Shown piece by piece: positions 47,704 to 55,904 of a stretch of DNA of 64,000 bases. The notes under the pieces were generated by a model. It was not told where the DNA came from. It ran no database searches and worked only from the letters and a program-made list of their open reading frames with translations. The translations under genes and the position numbers were made by a program. The stretch comes from Corallococcus sp. AS-1-6. Lineage in GTDB: Bacteria > Myxococcota > Myxococcia > Myxococcales > Myxococcaceae. Location: the NCBI RefSeq assembly GCF_020037015.1, contig NZ_JAIQDE010000020.1, forward strand, positions 62,001-126,000. The letters run 5' to 3'. Positions within the stretch are counted from its first letter, which is position 1. Each line of letters starts with the position of its first letter.

Positions 47704-48815
47704 TTCGCCGCGCTCCGCTGCGCGCGCCGCTCCGGGAAGAGCGACAGCATCCCCTCCTCCGTCGCCGGACACACGCCGCGCTCCGTGATGAGCGCCGTCA
47801 CCAGCCGCGCGGGCGTCACGTCGAACGCGTAGTTCGCGGCGGGGCTCCCCGGAGGCGTAATCCGCACCGTGGCGATGTCCCCCGACGGCAGCCGGCCCGT
47901 CACGTCGCTGAGCTCCGCGCCGTCGCGCTGCTCGATGGGGATCTCCTTCACGCCGTCCTGGATGGTCCAGTCGATGGTGGGCGACGGCAGCGCGACGTAG
48001 AAGGGCACGCCGTTGTCCTTCGCGGCCAGGGCCTTCAGGTACGTGCCGATCTTGTTCGCCACGTCCCCGCGCGCCGTCGTGCGGTCCGTGCCGACGATGC
48101 ACAGGTCCACCTCGCCGTGCTGCATCAGGTGGCCGCCGACGTTGTCCGCGATGACCGTGTGCGGGACGCCGTGCTGGCCCAGCTCCCACGCCGTCAGCAC
48201 CGCGCCCTGGTTGCGCGGGCGGGTTTCGTCCACCCAGACGTGCAGGGGCAGGCCCGCGTCGTGCGCCAGGTACATGGGCGCCAGCGCCGTGCCCCAGTCC
48301 ACCGTGGCCAGCCAGCCGGCGTTGCAGTGCGTGAGCACGTTGAGCCGCCCCTTGCGGCCCTTCTTGTCCCATGCCTCCTGGAACAGCTTCAGCGCGTGCT
48401 CGCCGATGGCGCGGTTGATGGCCACGTCCTCGTCGCACAGCGCCGCCGCGTGCCGGTACGCCGCGGCCACGCGCTCGGACGGCTTCAGCGGCGCGAGCAC
48501 CTGGCGCATCCCGTCCAGCGCCCAGTGCAGGTTCACCGCCGTGGGCCGCGTGGCCCGGAGCATGGCGAGGGCCTTCTCCAGCGCGCCGTCGGACGCGTCC
48601 TGCCGCATGGCCAGACACACGCCATACGCCGCCGTGGCGCCGATGAGCGGCGCGCCGCGCACCAGCATGCTGCGGATGGCGTGGCCCGCTTCATCCGCCG
48701 TGGACAGCTTCACCTTCACGAACGCGTGCGGCAGGCGCGTCTGGTCGATGACGCCGACGCTCCAGCCGTCGGACTCGACCCAGATGGAGCGCATCGGAAC
48801 GCCTTGGACTTTCAT
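47700..48815 (-). CDS. mtnA: Methylthioribose-1-phosphate isomerase
   Basis: A 371-residue MtnA/eIF2B-alpha-like enzyme. It isomerises 5-methylthioribose-1-phosphate to 5-methylthioribulose-1-phosphate. Motifs: [34 protein letters not shown] (catalytic Cys), [20 protein letters not shown] and [18 protein letters not shown] (catalytic Asp). AAGGAAG precedes the ATG. It lies 26 bp after mtnP and overlaps the aldolase gene by 4 bp (GTGA). Its product is the branch point between MtnB (same operon) and the FucA-like aldolase. Confidence 0.95.
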   Translation of the reverse strand: MKVQGVPMRSIWVESDGWSVGVIDQTRLPHAFVKVKLSTADEAGHAIRSMLVRGAPLIGATAAYGVCLAMRQDASDGALEKALAMLRATRPTAVNLHWALDGMRQVLAPLKPSERVAAAYRHAAALCDEDVAINRAIGEHALKLFQEAWDKKGRKGRLNVLTHCNAGWLATVDWGTALAPMYLAHDAGLPLHVWVDETRPRNQGAVLTAWELGQHGVPHTVIADNVGGHLMQHGEVDLCIVGTDRTTARGDVANKIGTYLKALAAKDNGVPFYVALPSPTIDWTIQDGVKEIPIEQRDGAELSDVTGRLPSGDIATVRITPPGSPAANYAFDVTPARLVTALITERGVCPATEEGMLSLFPERRAQRSAAK

Positions 48816-48841
48816 CGCCGTGTCTTCCTTGTTCCGTGCGT

Positions 48842-49726
48842 TCAGCGCTTGAGGACGCGGCCCGCCACCGCGGAGAGCTTCTCCACCATGGCCGGGTCGC
48901 GCGCGTCGGGCGACGTCATGATGGCGTGCTCCAGCGCCGTCTGGCAGCCGGCCTTGCACAGGGCCGTGTGCTGGCTCACGAGCGGCGCGATGTTCTTCAC
49001 CAGCCCGCGCGCCTTGCCCGCGTTGCCCAGCAGCACCGAGACCACCTGGTCCACCGTCACCGCGTCGTGGTCCGGATGCCAGCAGTCGTAATCCGTGACC
49101 ATCGACACGCTCGCGTAGCAGATCTCCGCCTCCCGGGCGAGCTTGGCCTCCGGCATGTTGGTCATGCCAATCACATCGCAGCCCCACTGCCGGTACAGCT
49201 TGCTCTCCGCCAGCGTGGAGAACTGCGGGCCCTCCATCACCAGGTACGTGCCGCCGCGCACGACCTGGATGTCCAGGCCCTCGCACGCGGACATCACCGC
49301 GTCGCCCAGGCGCGAGCACGTGGGCTTCGCCATGGACACGTGCGCCACCAGCCCCTGGGAGAAGAAGCTCTTCACGCGCGCGAAGGTGCGGTCCACGAAC
49401 TGGTCCACCACCACGAAGGTGCCCGGCGGCAAATCCTCCCGCAGGCTGCCCACCGCGGAGACGGAGAGGATGTCCGTCACGCCGCTGCGCTTGAGCGCGT
49501 CGATGTTCGCGCGGAAGTTCAGCTCCGACGGCGGAATCTTGTGCCCGCGACCGTGGCGCGGCAGGAACACCACCGGCTGGTCGCCGATGCGCCCGAAGCA
49601 GAACTCGTCCGACGTCTCACCGAACGGCGACGACACCCGGCGCCACGAGACATCCGTCAGGCCGTCAATCTGATACAGGCCGCTGCCGCCGATGATGCCC
49701 AGCACGGGCTTGTTGGGACTCGACAT
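48842..49726 (-). CDS. mtnP: S-methyl-5'-thioadenosine phosphorylase
   Basis: A 294-residue MTAP/PNP-family enzyme. It splits methylthioadenosine with phosphate into adenine and methylthioribose-1-phosphate. Motifs: [15 protein letters not shown] (phosphate-binding Ser), [22 protein letters not shown] (His pair), [23 protein letters not shown] (split), [15 protein letters not shown] and [20 protein letters not shown] (typical NPEA-like block). A phosphorylase explains why no methylthioribose kinase (MtnK) is needed. It lies 34 bp after mtnC, within the operon. Confidence 0.95.
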   Translation of the reverse strand: MSSPNKPVLGIIGGSGLYQIDGLTDVSWRRVSSPFGETSDEFCFGRIGDQPVVFLPRHGRGHKIPPSELNFRANIDALKRSGVTDILSVSAVGSLREDLPPGTFVVVDQFVDRTFARVKSFFSQGLVAHVSMAKPTCSRLGDAVMSACEGLDIQVVRGGTYLVMEGPQFSTLAESKLYRQWGCDVIGMTNMPEAKLAREAEICYASVSMVTDYDCWHPDHDAVTVDQVVSVLLGNAGKARGLVKNIAPLVSQHTALCKAGCQTALEHAIMTSPDARDPAMVEKLSAVAGRVLKR

Positions 49727-49760
49727 GGGGAGGGACTCTGCTCCTGGAAGAGGAATCAAT

Positions 49761-50462
49761 TCAAGACACGTGCGCGAACGGGTCGAGCGACGCGAAGTCG
49801 TGGAACACCGGGTGCCCGTGGCCCGGCGGCAGGGCCACCTCGCCCCGGTCCAGGGCCGCGGTGCGCAGGCCCGCCTGCTTCGCCGCGTCCAGCTCCGCCG
49901 TGTTGTCGGAGAGGAACAGGATGTCGCCGGGAGGCAGCTCCAGCGCCTGGGCAATCTTCGTGTACGACGCGGGCTCCACCTTGGGGCCGGTGGTGGTGTC
50001 GAAGTAGCCGGAGAACACCGGCGTCAGGTCCCCCTCCACGCTGTAGCCGAAGATCAGCTTCTGCGCGGCGATGCTGCCGGAGGAATAGACATACAGGCGC
50101 ATCCCCTTCGCGTGCCATTCGCGCAGGGCCCGGGCCGCGTCCGCGTGGACGTGGCCCTTGATTTCGCCGCGCGCGTAGCCTTCCTCCCAGATGAGCCCCT
50201 GGAGCGTCTTGAGCGGCGTGGCCTTGCGGTCCACGTTCAACCAGCGCTGGAGCAGCGCGACGGTGCCCACCTCGTCCAGGCCGGGCTCGCCCGCGAGCGT
50301 GCGGGCGTCCGACAGGCACTGGCGCACGGTGGCCTGCTGGCCGTGCGTGGCGACGTACTCCGCCAGGTGCTTCCGGGCGAAGGGGAAGAGCACGTCCTTC
50401 ACGAAGGCGATGGAGCTGGTGGTGCCTTCGATGTCCGTGACGACCGCCTTGGGGGCACTCAC
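49761..50462 (-). CDS. mtnC: Enolase-phosphatase E1 (2,3-diketo-5-methylthiopentyl-1-phosphate enolase/phosphatase)
   Basis: 233 residues from GTG 50462, which overlaps the mtnD stop (GTGA). HAD-superfamily enzyme with VVTDIEGTTSSIAFVKDVLF (nucleophile Asp near residue 9), LYVYSSGSIAAQKLIFG, KVEPASYTKIAQAL and ILFLSDNTAELDAAKQAG. The DIEGTTS motif is diagnostic of MtnC. It enolises and dephosphorylates diketo-methylthiopentyl phosphate to acireductone in the cytoplasm. Family length ~230. Third gene of the operon. Confidence 0.94.
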   Translation of the reverse strand: MSAPKAVVTDIEGTTSSIAFVKDVLFPFARKHLAEYVATHGQQATVRQCLSDARTLAGEPGLDEVGTVALLQRWLNVDRKATPLKTLQGLIWEEGYARGEIKGHVHADAARALREWHAKGMRLYVYSSGSIAAQKLIFGYSVEGDLTPVFSGYFDTTTGPKVEPASYTKIAQALELPPGDILFLSDNTAELDAAKQAGLRTAALDRGEVALPPGHGHPVFHDFASLDPFAHVS

Positions 50463-51004
50463 GGCGCGTACTTCGGGAAGCGCTCGGCGATGGTCTCGCC
50501 GGTGAAGTGGCCCACCCAGCCGTCCGGGCGGATGAAGAAGCGGATGGCGGCGAAGCGGGGCTTCTCGCCCATGTCGAACCAGTGCTTCATGCCCTCCGGC
50601 ACGCTGATGAGGTCGCCTCGCGTGCACTCCACCTGGAACACCTTGTCGCCCGCGTGCAGGTAGAAGCAGCCGCTGCCCTCCACCATGATGCGGGACTCGT
50701 CCTCCGTGTGCTGGTGCTCGGAGAGGAACTTCTGGCGGGCGGCCTCCACGTTGGGGGCGTCCGGCTTGATGCGCGCCACGTCCACGGTGTTGTAGCCGTG
50801 GGCCTTCATCTCCGCGTCCACGATGTGCTTGTAGGCCGCGAGGACCTCCTCCTGGCCCGCGCCGTCCGGCAGGTCCACGGACGCGTCCACGCGCTCGAAG
50901 CGCACGCCCGCGGGCTTCAGCTCGCGGCGGATGTCCTCGGGCTCGGTGAAGACGCCCAGCGGCGCCTCCGGCTGGTGGTCGTGGTAGACAATCAGCTTGC
51001 TCAT
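50459..51004 (-). CDS. mtnD: Acireductone dioxygenase
   Basis: A 181-residue cupin of the ARD family. Metal ligands: His97, His99 and Glu103 in EHQHTEDE, and His in GMKHWFDMG (~142). It oxidises acireductone to 2-keto-4-methylthiobutyrate and formate with Fe; the Ni form would yield methylthiopropionate and CO, and which metal is used cannot be read from the sequence. The ATG overlaps the mtnB stop (ATGA) and its stop overlaps the mtnC start. Confidence 0.95.
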   Translation of the reverse strand: MSKLIVYHDHQPEAPLGVFTEPEDIRRELKPAGVRFERVDASVDLPDGAGQEEVLAAYKHIVDAEMKAHGYNTVDVARIKPDAPNVEAARQKFLSEHQHTEDESRIMVEGSGCFYLHAGDKVFQVECTRGDLISVPEGMKHWFDMGEKPRFAAIRFFIRPDGWVGHFTGETIAERFPKYAP

Positions 51005-51630
51005 CGCCGCACCTTCATCTTCTCGAGTTCGTACGTCAGCAGGTGTTCCAGCGCCACCACGTGGCGGCGGGCCTCGGCCATGCTCCGGCCCCAGGTGTAC
51101 AGCCCGTGGCCGGCGATGAGATACGCGACCAGGTCCGTGCGCTTCTGGAGCATCGCGGTCACCTTGTCCGCGAGCCGGGGGATGTCCTGGTCGTTGGGGA
51201 AGATGGGGATGGACACCGCGGCCTCGTGCGTGCGCGTGTCGCCCAGGGCCTTGAGCAGTTCGAAGTCCTGGAGCACCAGCTCGCCTTCCGCAAGCCGCAG
51301 GTTCGACAGGAGCGCGGCCACCACGGAGTGCGTGTGCAGCACGGCCTGCGCCTCCGGCCGGTCGCGGTAGAGCTGCAGGTGCAGGGGCGTCTCCGCGGAC
51401 GAGCCCCTGGGCGGCGGCGCGTGGATGTCCGCGACCAGGATGTCCGCCTCCACCAGCTCGCCCTTGTCCACGCCGGAGCGGGTGACGGCGGCGGTGCGGG
51501 CATCCAGCCTGCGGGAGAAGTTGCCGCTGGTGGCGGGCACGAAGTTGCGCACGCTCAGGAAGCGGCCCACTTCGACGATTTCACGGGCCGCTTCGGACAG
51601 GGTCGCGGCGGGGGCCGGGTCGATGCTCAT
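51001..51630 (-). CDS. mtnB: Methylthioribulose-1-phosphate dehydratase
   Basis: 209 residues, class II aldolase-fold dehydratase. Motifs: NFVPATSGNFSRRLD, AVTRSGVDKGEL, SSAETPLHLQLYRDRP (catalytic Glu), VLHTHSVVAALLSNL (His pair) and LIAGHGLYTWGRSMAEA (third His). It removes water from 5-methylthioribulose-1-phosphate to give the diketo compound for MtnC. It is the first gene of the operon mtnB-mtnD-mtnC-mtnP-mtnA-aldolase. The leader carries a hairpin at 51654-51672. The transaminase MtnE that would finish the pathway is not in this window; general transaminases could serve. Confidence 0.93.
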   Translation of the reverse strand: MSIDPAPAATLSEAAREIVEVGRFLSVRNFVPATSGNFSRRLDARTAAVTRSGVDKGELVEADILVADIHAPPPRGSSAETPLHLQLYRDRPEAQAVLHTHSVVAALLSNLRLAEGELVLQDFELLKALGDTRTHEAAVSIPIFPNDQDIPRLADKVTAMLQKRTDLVAYLIAGHGLYTWGRSMAEARRHVVALEHLLTYELEKMKVRR

Positions 51631-51653
51631 CCATCCCTCGGGGGAGCTTGAGG

Positions 51654-51672
51654 ACGCGATGAAACATCGCGT
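51654..51672 (-). promoter_or_regulatory. 8-bp perfect hairpin in the mtn operon leader
   Basis: ACGCGATG and CATCGCGT flank a 3-base loop, 24 bp upstream of the mtnB ATG. It may be an operator or an RNA hairpin that affects initiation. It is not a SAM riboswitch; the sequence around it is too short and lacks the required helices. Confidence 0.45.
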
Positions 51673-51683
51673 TGATGACACGG

Positions 51684-51714
51684 AGCATAGTCCGGCGATC
51701 GCTGGTAGGCGCAA
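51684..51714 (-). promoter_or_regulatory. Weak candidate sigma-70 promoter for the mtn operon
   Basis: Minus-strand TTGCGC (51714-51709), 19-bp spacer, TATGCT (51689-51684). The spacing is longer than ideal. An 8-bp palindrome GCGATCGC lies in the spacer. The transcript would carry the hairpin at 51654-51672. Confidence 0.28.
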
Positions 51715-51754
51715 GGGAACGCAACGCAGGACGTCATGCGTCCTGCCGCCCTGC

Positions 51755-52567
51755 TCAGGTCCCGTCGAGCGCGAACGTGGCCAGCCGCGCGAACTCCTGC
51801 AGCCCGTCCCGCTCCAGCACGTCGTTGTGGCCGGCGCCCGGCACGGTCACCACGCGGGCGTGCGGGAAGCGCTGGCCCAGCGTACGGCCCATGTCGACGG
51901 GGACCACCTCGTCCTGCTCGCCGTGGATGATGAGGACGGGGATGGGGATGTGGGGGGCCTTGTCGAGCGACAGGTAGCGGTCACGCATCAGCAGCGACGC
52001 GGGCAGGAACGGGAGGGTCCGCTGGCCCATGGCGACCATGGACGTGTAGGGGGACACCAGCACCATGCGTGCACCGTATCCGCGCCGGGCCATCTCCACG
52101 GCGACGCCGGTGCCCAGGCTGCGCCCGCTGAGCACGATGTCCTCCGGCTTCACGCCCTGCTCGCGGAGGAACTGGAGCGCGGCCTCCGCGGACGCGTACA
52201 GGCCCGCCTCCGAAGGGCTGCCCGGCGACGCGCCGTAGCCCGGGTACTCCACCGCGAGGAAGCCCAGCCCCGCGTCCCCGAGTGCCTGGCCCAATCCCTG
52301 CTGCCACAGGAGCTGTTCGCCGTTGCCGTGGAAGTGCACCACGGTGGGGGCGCCCGGAGGCGCGGGCAGGTAGAAGCGGTCCACATTGAGGCCGGTGGCC
52401 AGCGGCACCACGCCGAAGCCCGGCTGATCACGCAGCGCCGAGGGCTCCGCTTGGGGCGCGGGGTAGATGAGGGACCGCTGCGCGGCGAAGGCAAGCGCGC
52501 ACAGCGCGAGGTACAGCATGCCGGTGATGAGGACGAAGGCCATGAGGAGGCGGCGGAGGCGTTGCAC
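51755..52567 (-). CDS. Membrane-anchored alpha/beta hydrolase (YfhR/ABHD13-like)
   Basis: 270 residues from GTG 52567 (ATG 52543 is an alternative). A single N-terminal anchor (LMAFVLITGMLYLALCALAFA) precedes an alpha/beta hydrolase of the YfhR/BEM46 type: VVHFHGNGEQLLWQQ (oxyanion), LSGRSLGTGVAVEMA (nucleophile Ser), IIHGEQDEVVPVDMG (Asp) and VPGAGHNDV (His). The catalytic triad is complete. Expected location: inner membrane with the domain in the periplasm. Substrate unknown (thioesterase or lipase activities are known in the family). Divergent from the mtn promoter side by position only; it is on the same strand, upstream of mtnB by 124 bp. Confidence 0.88.
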   Translation of the reverse strand: MQRLRRLLMAFVLITGMLYLALCALAFAAQRSLIYPAPQAEPSALRDQPGFGVVPLATGLNVDRFYLPAPPGAPTVVHFHGNGEQLLWQQGLGQALGDAGLGFLAVEYPGYGASPGSPSEAGLYASAEAALQFLREQGVKPEDIVLSGRSLGTGVAVEMARRGYGARMVLVSPYTSMVAMGQRTLPFLPASLLMRDRYLSLDKAPHIPIPVLIIHGEQDEVVPVDMGRTLGQRFPHARVVTVPGAGHNDVLERDGLQEFARLATFALDGT

Positions 52568-52808
52568 GCGGGCACTCCATCACACCGCGCGCTTCCGGGG
52601 CGACACCTGGGCATTGAAGAGCTGCGGCCGCCACGTCACCGTTCGCGCCTGGGGCGTTGAGGAAGGCGTGCTTCGCGCCCGCGAAAGTGGAGCGCGCTGA
52701 AGAGGCGGCTGCTGCTTCACGACGACCGCACACCTCGGAGAGAGCTCTGTCCGCCAGATGAGAAGGTGAGAACCCCGCGAGGGCACACCTGTGGCGGAGC
52801 AGCTCGCG

Positions 52809-52835
52809 AAACCTGTCCGACTGTCCGACAAGTTT
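52809..52835. repeat. Palindromic element, imperfect copy
   Basis: AAACCTGTCCGAC, central T, GTCCGACAAGTTT. The left arm is identical to the perfect copy 66 bp away; the right arm differs at two positions. Confidence 0.75.
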
Positions 52836-52874
52836 GAGGAGCACGGCCAGAGGGGCTCCTCCCTCCGTGCCGCG

Positions 52875-52901
52875 AAACCTGTCCGACTGTCGGACAGGTT
52901 T
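52875..52901. repeat. Palindromic element, perfect copy (13-bp arms)
   Basis: AAACCTGTCCGAC, central T, GTCGGACAGGTTT: perfect complementarity of 13-bp arms around a single base. REP-like or a dimeric protein-binding site. Confidence 0.85.
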
Positions 52902-52996
52902 TGGGCGTCCGAGTCGGGCGGGGAGACTGGTCAACATGGAGGGCCGGCGCTTGGAGCGTGGCGGACTTCGGCCGCTTGCGCGTCACCCGGTGGCGC

Positions 52997-54235
52997 TCAG
53001 GTGAACATCCCTAGGACTCGGTCCTCGCTGTAGCCGGGGAACACCTTCGTCAGGGCCACTCCAGGACGGCAGGCCCGGAGGGCTTCGGACAGGGGGGCTC
53101 GGACGTCGGTCCAGGAGGGCACGTCCCGTCCGTCCTGGAGGCGGTCCACCGTGAGGGATTCGAAGCGGCCGTGCACGCCGCCCTTCACGCCGCCTCCCAG
53201 CGCGAACATCACGCCGCCCACGCCGTGGTCCGTGCCTTGATTGCCGTTCTCCTTCACCGTGCGGCCGAACTCCGTCATCACCAGCACCGTCACCGTGTCG
53301 AGCTTCGGGCCCAGGTCCGCCGCGAACGCGGTCAGCGCGTTGCCCAGCTCCTCGCACCGCTTCGCGAACGTGCCCTGGGTGACGCCCTGCGCGACGTGCG
53401 TGTCCCAGCCGCCCATCTCCGTCGCGGCGACCTCCAACCCCACGTCGCCCTTGATGAGTCGCGCGATGTCCTGGAGTCGGCGGGCCAGCGGCGTCGTCGG
53501 ATACGTCACGCCGGGCGAGGCAGGCAGCTTCGCGAGGCGGGCTCCATCCAGCTTCGACATGGCCTCGAAGGCGTCCGCGCCCGCGCCCTTCAGGGCCTGA
53601 TCCACCGCCCCGGCGTAGAGCGCGGAGAAGCCCTGCCGCGCGTCGCCATGCTGGCGTCCGGTGCGCAGCCGGAAGTCCTCCAGCCGCCCCAGCGCGAGAG
53701 CCCCCGCGTTGCCGTAGAGCGCGCGGGGCAACGTGGGTTGCAGCGCCACGGCTCGCAGGGGTGCGTCGTCCTTCGCGTCCAACAGCGCCCGGTTGAGCCA
53801 GCCGTCCGCGGTGGACTTGCGGCCCGGCGTGCCGGACTCCAGGAAGTCCTGCGCGTCGAAGTGCGAGCGCGGCGCGACGGGCAACCCCACTCCGGGGAGC
53901 ACCGCGAGCCTCCCTTCCGACCACAGGGGCATCAGTGCACCGAGCGCGGGATGGAGACCGAAGGGGCCCGTGAGCCTCGGCGCGGCGTGCTCGCCCTCGA
54001 ACTTGAGCGCGAGCGTGGGCCTTGCGCGCTGATAGGCGTCGTCTTCAACGGGCGGCACCAGCGACAAGCCGTCCGCGCCGCCGCGAAGGAACACCGTGAT
54101 GAGCGCGCGACGGGCGGGCGCATCGCCTGGACTCGAGGCCCAGGCGCGGGACAGGAAGGACGGCGCCAGCACGAGGCCCGCGCCCGTCATGCCCAGGGAT
54201 TGAAGGAACCACCTTCGGGAGAGCCGTGCGGTCAT
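52997..54235 (-). CDS. DUF1501 family protein (Tat-exported)
   Basis: A 412-residue DUF1501 protein (sulfatase-like fold). The N-terminus has the Tat motif SRRWFLQSLGMTGAGLVLA (split) and an AWA cleavage site. Family blocks: ALITVFLRGGADGLSLVPP, LHPALGALMPLW, GVGLPVAPRSHFDAQDFLE (split), EMGGWDTHVAQG and VMTEFGRTVKENGNQGTDHG. DUF1501 and DUF1800 genes typically occur together, as here. The ATG overlaps the DUF1800 stop (ATGA). The function of the pair is not known; the fold suggests hydrolysis of an exported substrate. Confidence 0.93.
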   Translation of the reverse strand: MTARLSRRWFLQSLGMTGAGLVLAPSFLSRAWASSPGDAPARRALITVFLRGGADGLSLVPPVEDDAYQRARPTLALKFEGEHAAPRLTGPFGLHPALGALMPLWSEGRLAVLPGVGLPVAPRSHFDAQDFLESGTPGRKSTADGWLNRALLDAKDDAPLRAVALQPTLPRALYGNAGALALGRLEDFRLRTGRQHGDARQGFSALYAGAVDQALKGAGADAFEAMSKLDGARLAKLPASPGVTYPTTPLARRLQDIARLIKGDVGLEVAATEMGGWDTHVAQGVTQGTFAKRCEELGNALTAFAADLGPKLDTVTVLVMTEFGRTVKENGNQGTDHGVGGVMFALGGGVKGGVHGRFESLTVDRLQDGRDVPSWTDVRAPLSEALRACRPGVALTKVFPGYSEDRVLGMFT

Positions 54236-55851
54236 TGTTTCTGGAACTCCGGCGAGCCGAGCAGCAGCCCCGCGATGAGCGGCACATCCACGGGTGGCGC
54301 TTCGTCCACGGCGCTCGCGGCTTCACGCTTCTCCGCCAGCGCCGCGAGGATGGTGGCCTTTGTCTCTTCCGACGGCTTCGCTCCCAACAGCGCCTGTCCC
54401 AGGCCTTCCACCCACTCCACCGCCGTGGGCGCCTGCTTGGGCGCGAACGCGTCCAATGACACACGCGCTCCGGGCAGCCGGCCTCCCACCAGGTCCAGGC
54501 CGAAGTTGAGCCTCGCCACCAGCGCTCCGCTGTTCACCCAGGGCTCCGCCACCTCCGGGAAACCCGTGGGCGCGGGGGCCCGGTAGAGCGGCTCTCCCAT
54601 CAAGGCCAGGTGGCGCAGCAGCCGAGGCGTCACCTCCACCTGTGCGTTCGTCGCTCGCAGCGCGGACACCACGTATTCGAACGGCGTCTTCACCTTCGCG
54701 GCCCGTGCCCGCGGCGACTGGAACTCCGGCGACTGGAACAACGCCCGATACACCGCGCGCAGGTCCCCCTGCGTGTCGAGGAACACCTTCGCCACGCGGT
54801 CCACCAACTCGGGAGAGGGTTCATCCGCGACGAAGCGTCGCGCGAGCTTCAGCGCCACGTGACGCGCGGTCGCGGGATGGCTCGCCAGCAGGTCCAGCAC
54901 CCGCTCCCCGTCCTTCTCCCCGCCTCCCGCCGGAATCGCCTTCCCCAGCACCACCTTCGCGTCGCCGTCATGCGCCACCTTGCGGAAGACGAACGCGGGC
55001 TCCTTTCGCGGCTTGCGGATGCTCCAGCCCGTGAAGCAGCGCGCGACCTCGCGCACGTCGTCCTGCGTGTAGCCGCCGTCCACGCCCAGCGTGTGCAGCT
55101 CCAGCAGCTCGCGCGCGTAGTTCTCGTTGAGCCCCAGCTTCGGCTTCGCGTCTTCTTCGTCCTCCGCGTCCTCCAGCATCGCGGCCTGCCGGCGGAAGCG
55201 GCGCGGGTGGCGCAGCTCCTCCTGGCTCAGCCCCTCACGCGTGCTGCGCCAGTTGTCCAGGTAGAAGAGCATCGCCGGGTGGTGCGCCGTCGCGCCCAGC
55301 AGCTCCCGGAAGGTGCCGAAGACATGCGGCCGGATGGCGTCGCGCTCGTAGGACGTGGCCAGCCACTTCACCACGCCTTTGTCCTCGGAGACGTTGAAGT
55401 GGTTGAACCAGAAGTCCACCAGCACCTCCTCCAACTGGCGCGGACTCTCCACCGCGCGCAGCACCCGCGCGGAGGAGCGCTCGAAGACGACGCGCGCAGG
55501 GCCCCGCTCGCGCTTCTCCTCGGGGGGCATCTCCGGCGGTGGCCTGGGGTAGTCCTCCACGAGCTGCTCCATGGACATTCCCAACGTGGGGAACGCCTGG
55601 AGCTTCGCGCTCAACCCGGGCGGCAGCGCGGCACCGGACGCGGGCTGGAGCTGGGCGTCCACCCACCCGTCCACGCCCAGCCGCTTCATCTCCGCCAGGT
55701 CGCGCGCCGAGGGGCCGTACGCCAGCCGCTGCAGCACGTGCACCGCGCGCGCCTCGTCGAAGGGCGCGGGCGCTTCAGGTGCCGTGACCTGCGACCGCGA
55801 CGCACACGACAGGCACACGGCCACCAGGGGCCAGACAGGGAGGGCGCGCAT
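54232..55851 (-). CDS. DUF1800 family protein (exported)
   Basis: A 539-residue DUF1800 protein with an N-terminal signal (VWPLVAVCLSCAS, possibly a lipoprotein). Family blocks: VLQRLAYGPSARDLAEM, VDFWFNHFNVSEDKG, PAMLFYLDNWRS, LNENYARELLELHTLGVDGGYTQDDV (split), ARCFTGWSI and GFPEVAEPWVNSGALVAR. It is the first gene of the DUF1800-DUF1501 operon, with ATGA coupling. The partner DUF1501 protein is Tat-exported, so both act in the periplasm. A GTAACTT at 55887-55893 recalls the local ECF -35 but lacks the CGTGTC partner. Confidence 0.93.
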   Translation of the reverse strand: MRALPVWPLVAVCLSCASRSQVTAPEAPAPFDEARAVHVLQRLAYGPSARDLAEMKRLGVDGWVDAQLQPASGAALPPGLSAKLQAFPTLGMSMEQLVEDYPRPPPEMPPEEKRERGPARVVFERSSARVLRAVESPRQLEEVLVDFWFNHFNVSEDKGVVKWLATSYERDAIRPHVFGTFRELLGATAHHPAMLFYLDNWRSTREGLSQEELRHPRRFRRQAAMLEDAEDEEDAKPKLGLNENYARELLELHTLGVDGGYTQDDVREVARCFTGWSIRKPRKEPAFVFRKVAHDGDAKVVLGKAIPAGGGEKDGERVLDLLASHPATARHVALKLARRFVADEPSPELVDRVAKVFLDTQGDLRAVYRALFQSPEFQSPRARAAKVKTPFEYVVSALRATNAQVEVTPRLLRHLALMGEPLYRAPAPTGFPEVAEPWVNSGALVARLNFGLDLVGGRLPGARVSLDAFAPKQAPTAVEWVEGLGQALLGAKPSEETKATILAALAEKREAASAVDEAPPVDVPLIAGLLLGSPEFQKQ

Positions 55852-55904
55852 GGTGATGCATTCAACCCCGGACGCGCCCGGAAGTTACGTGCCTGCCTTG
55901 AAGC

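Larger units (their letters stand above)
52568..52996. other. Intergenic region, ~430 bp, with palindromic elements
   Basis: No believable gene. Several short open frames here read repeat-derived peptides such as TCPTVGQVSR and TCRTVGQVSR. The two palindromic elements at 52809-52835 and 52875-52901 are the only clear features. Confidence 0.55.

Noticed and set aside
51631-51754. SAM riboswitch in the mtn leader
   Set aside because: Only one short hairpin is present; the region is too short and lacks the multi-helix core.
52717-52986. 89-residue minus-strand ORF with TCPTVGQVSR-like repeats
   Set aside because: The repeats are translations of the palindromic DNA element, so a protein is unlikely.
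55880-55895. GTAACTTCC before the DUF1800 gene as an ECF promoter
   Set aside because: The core is GTAAC instead of GGAAC and no CGTGTC follows at the right distance.
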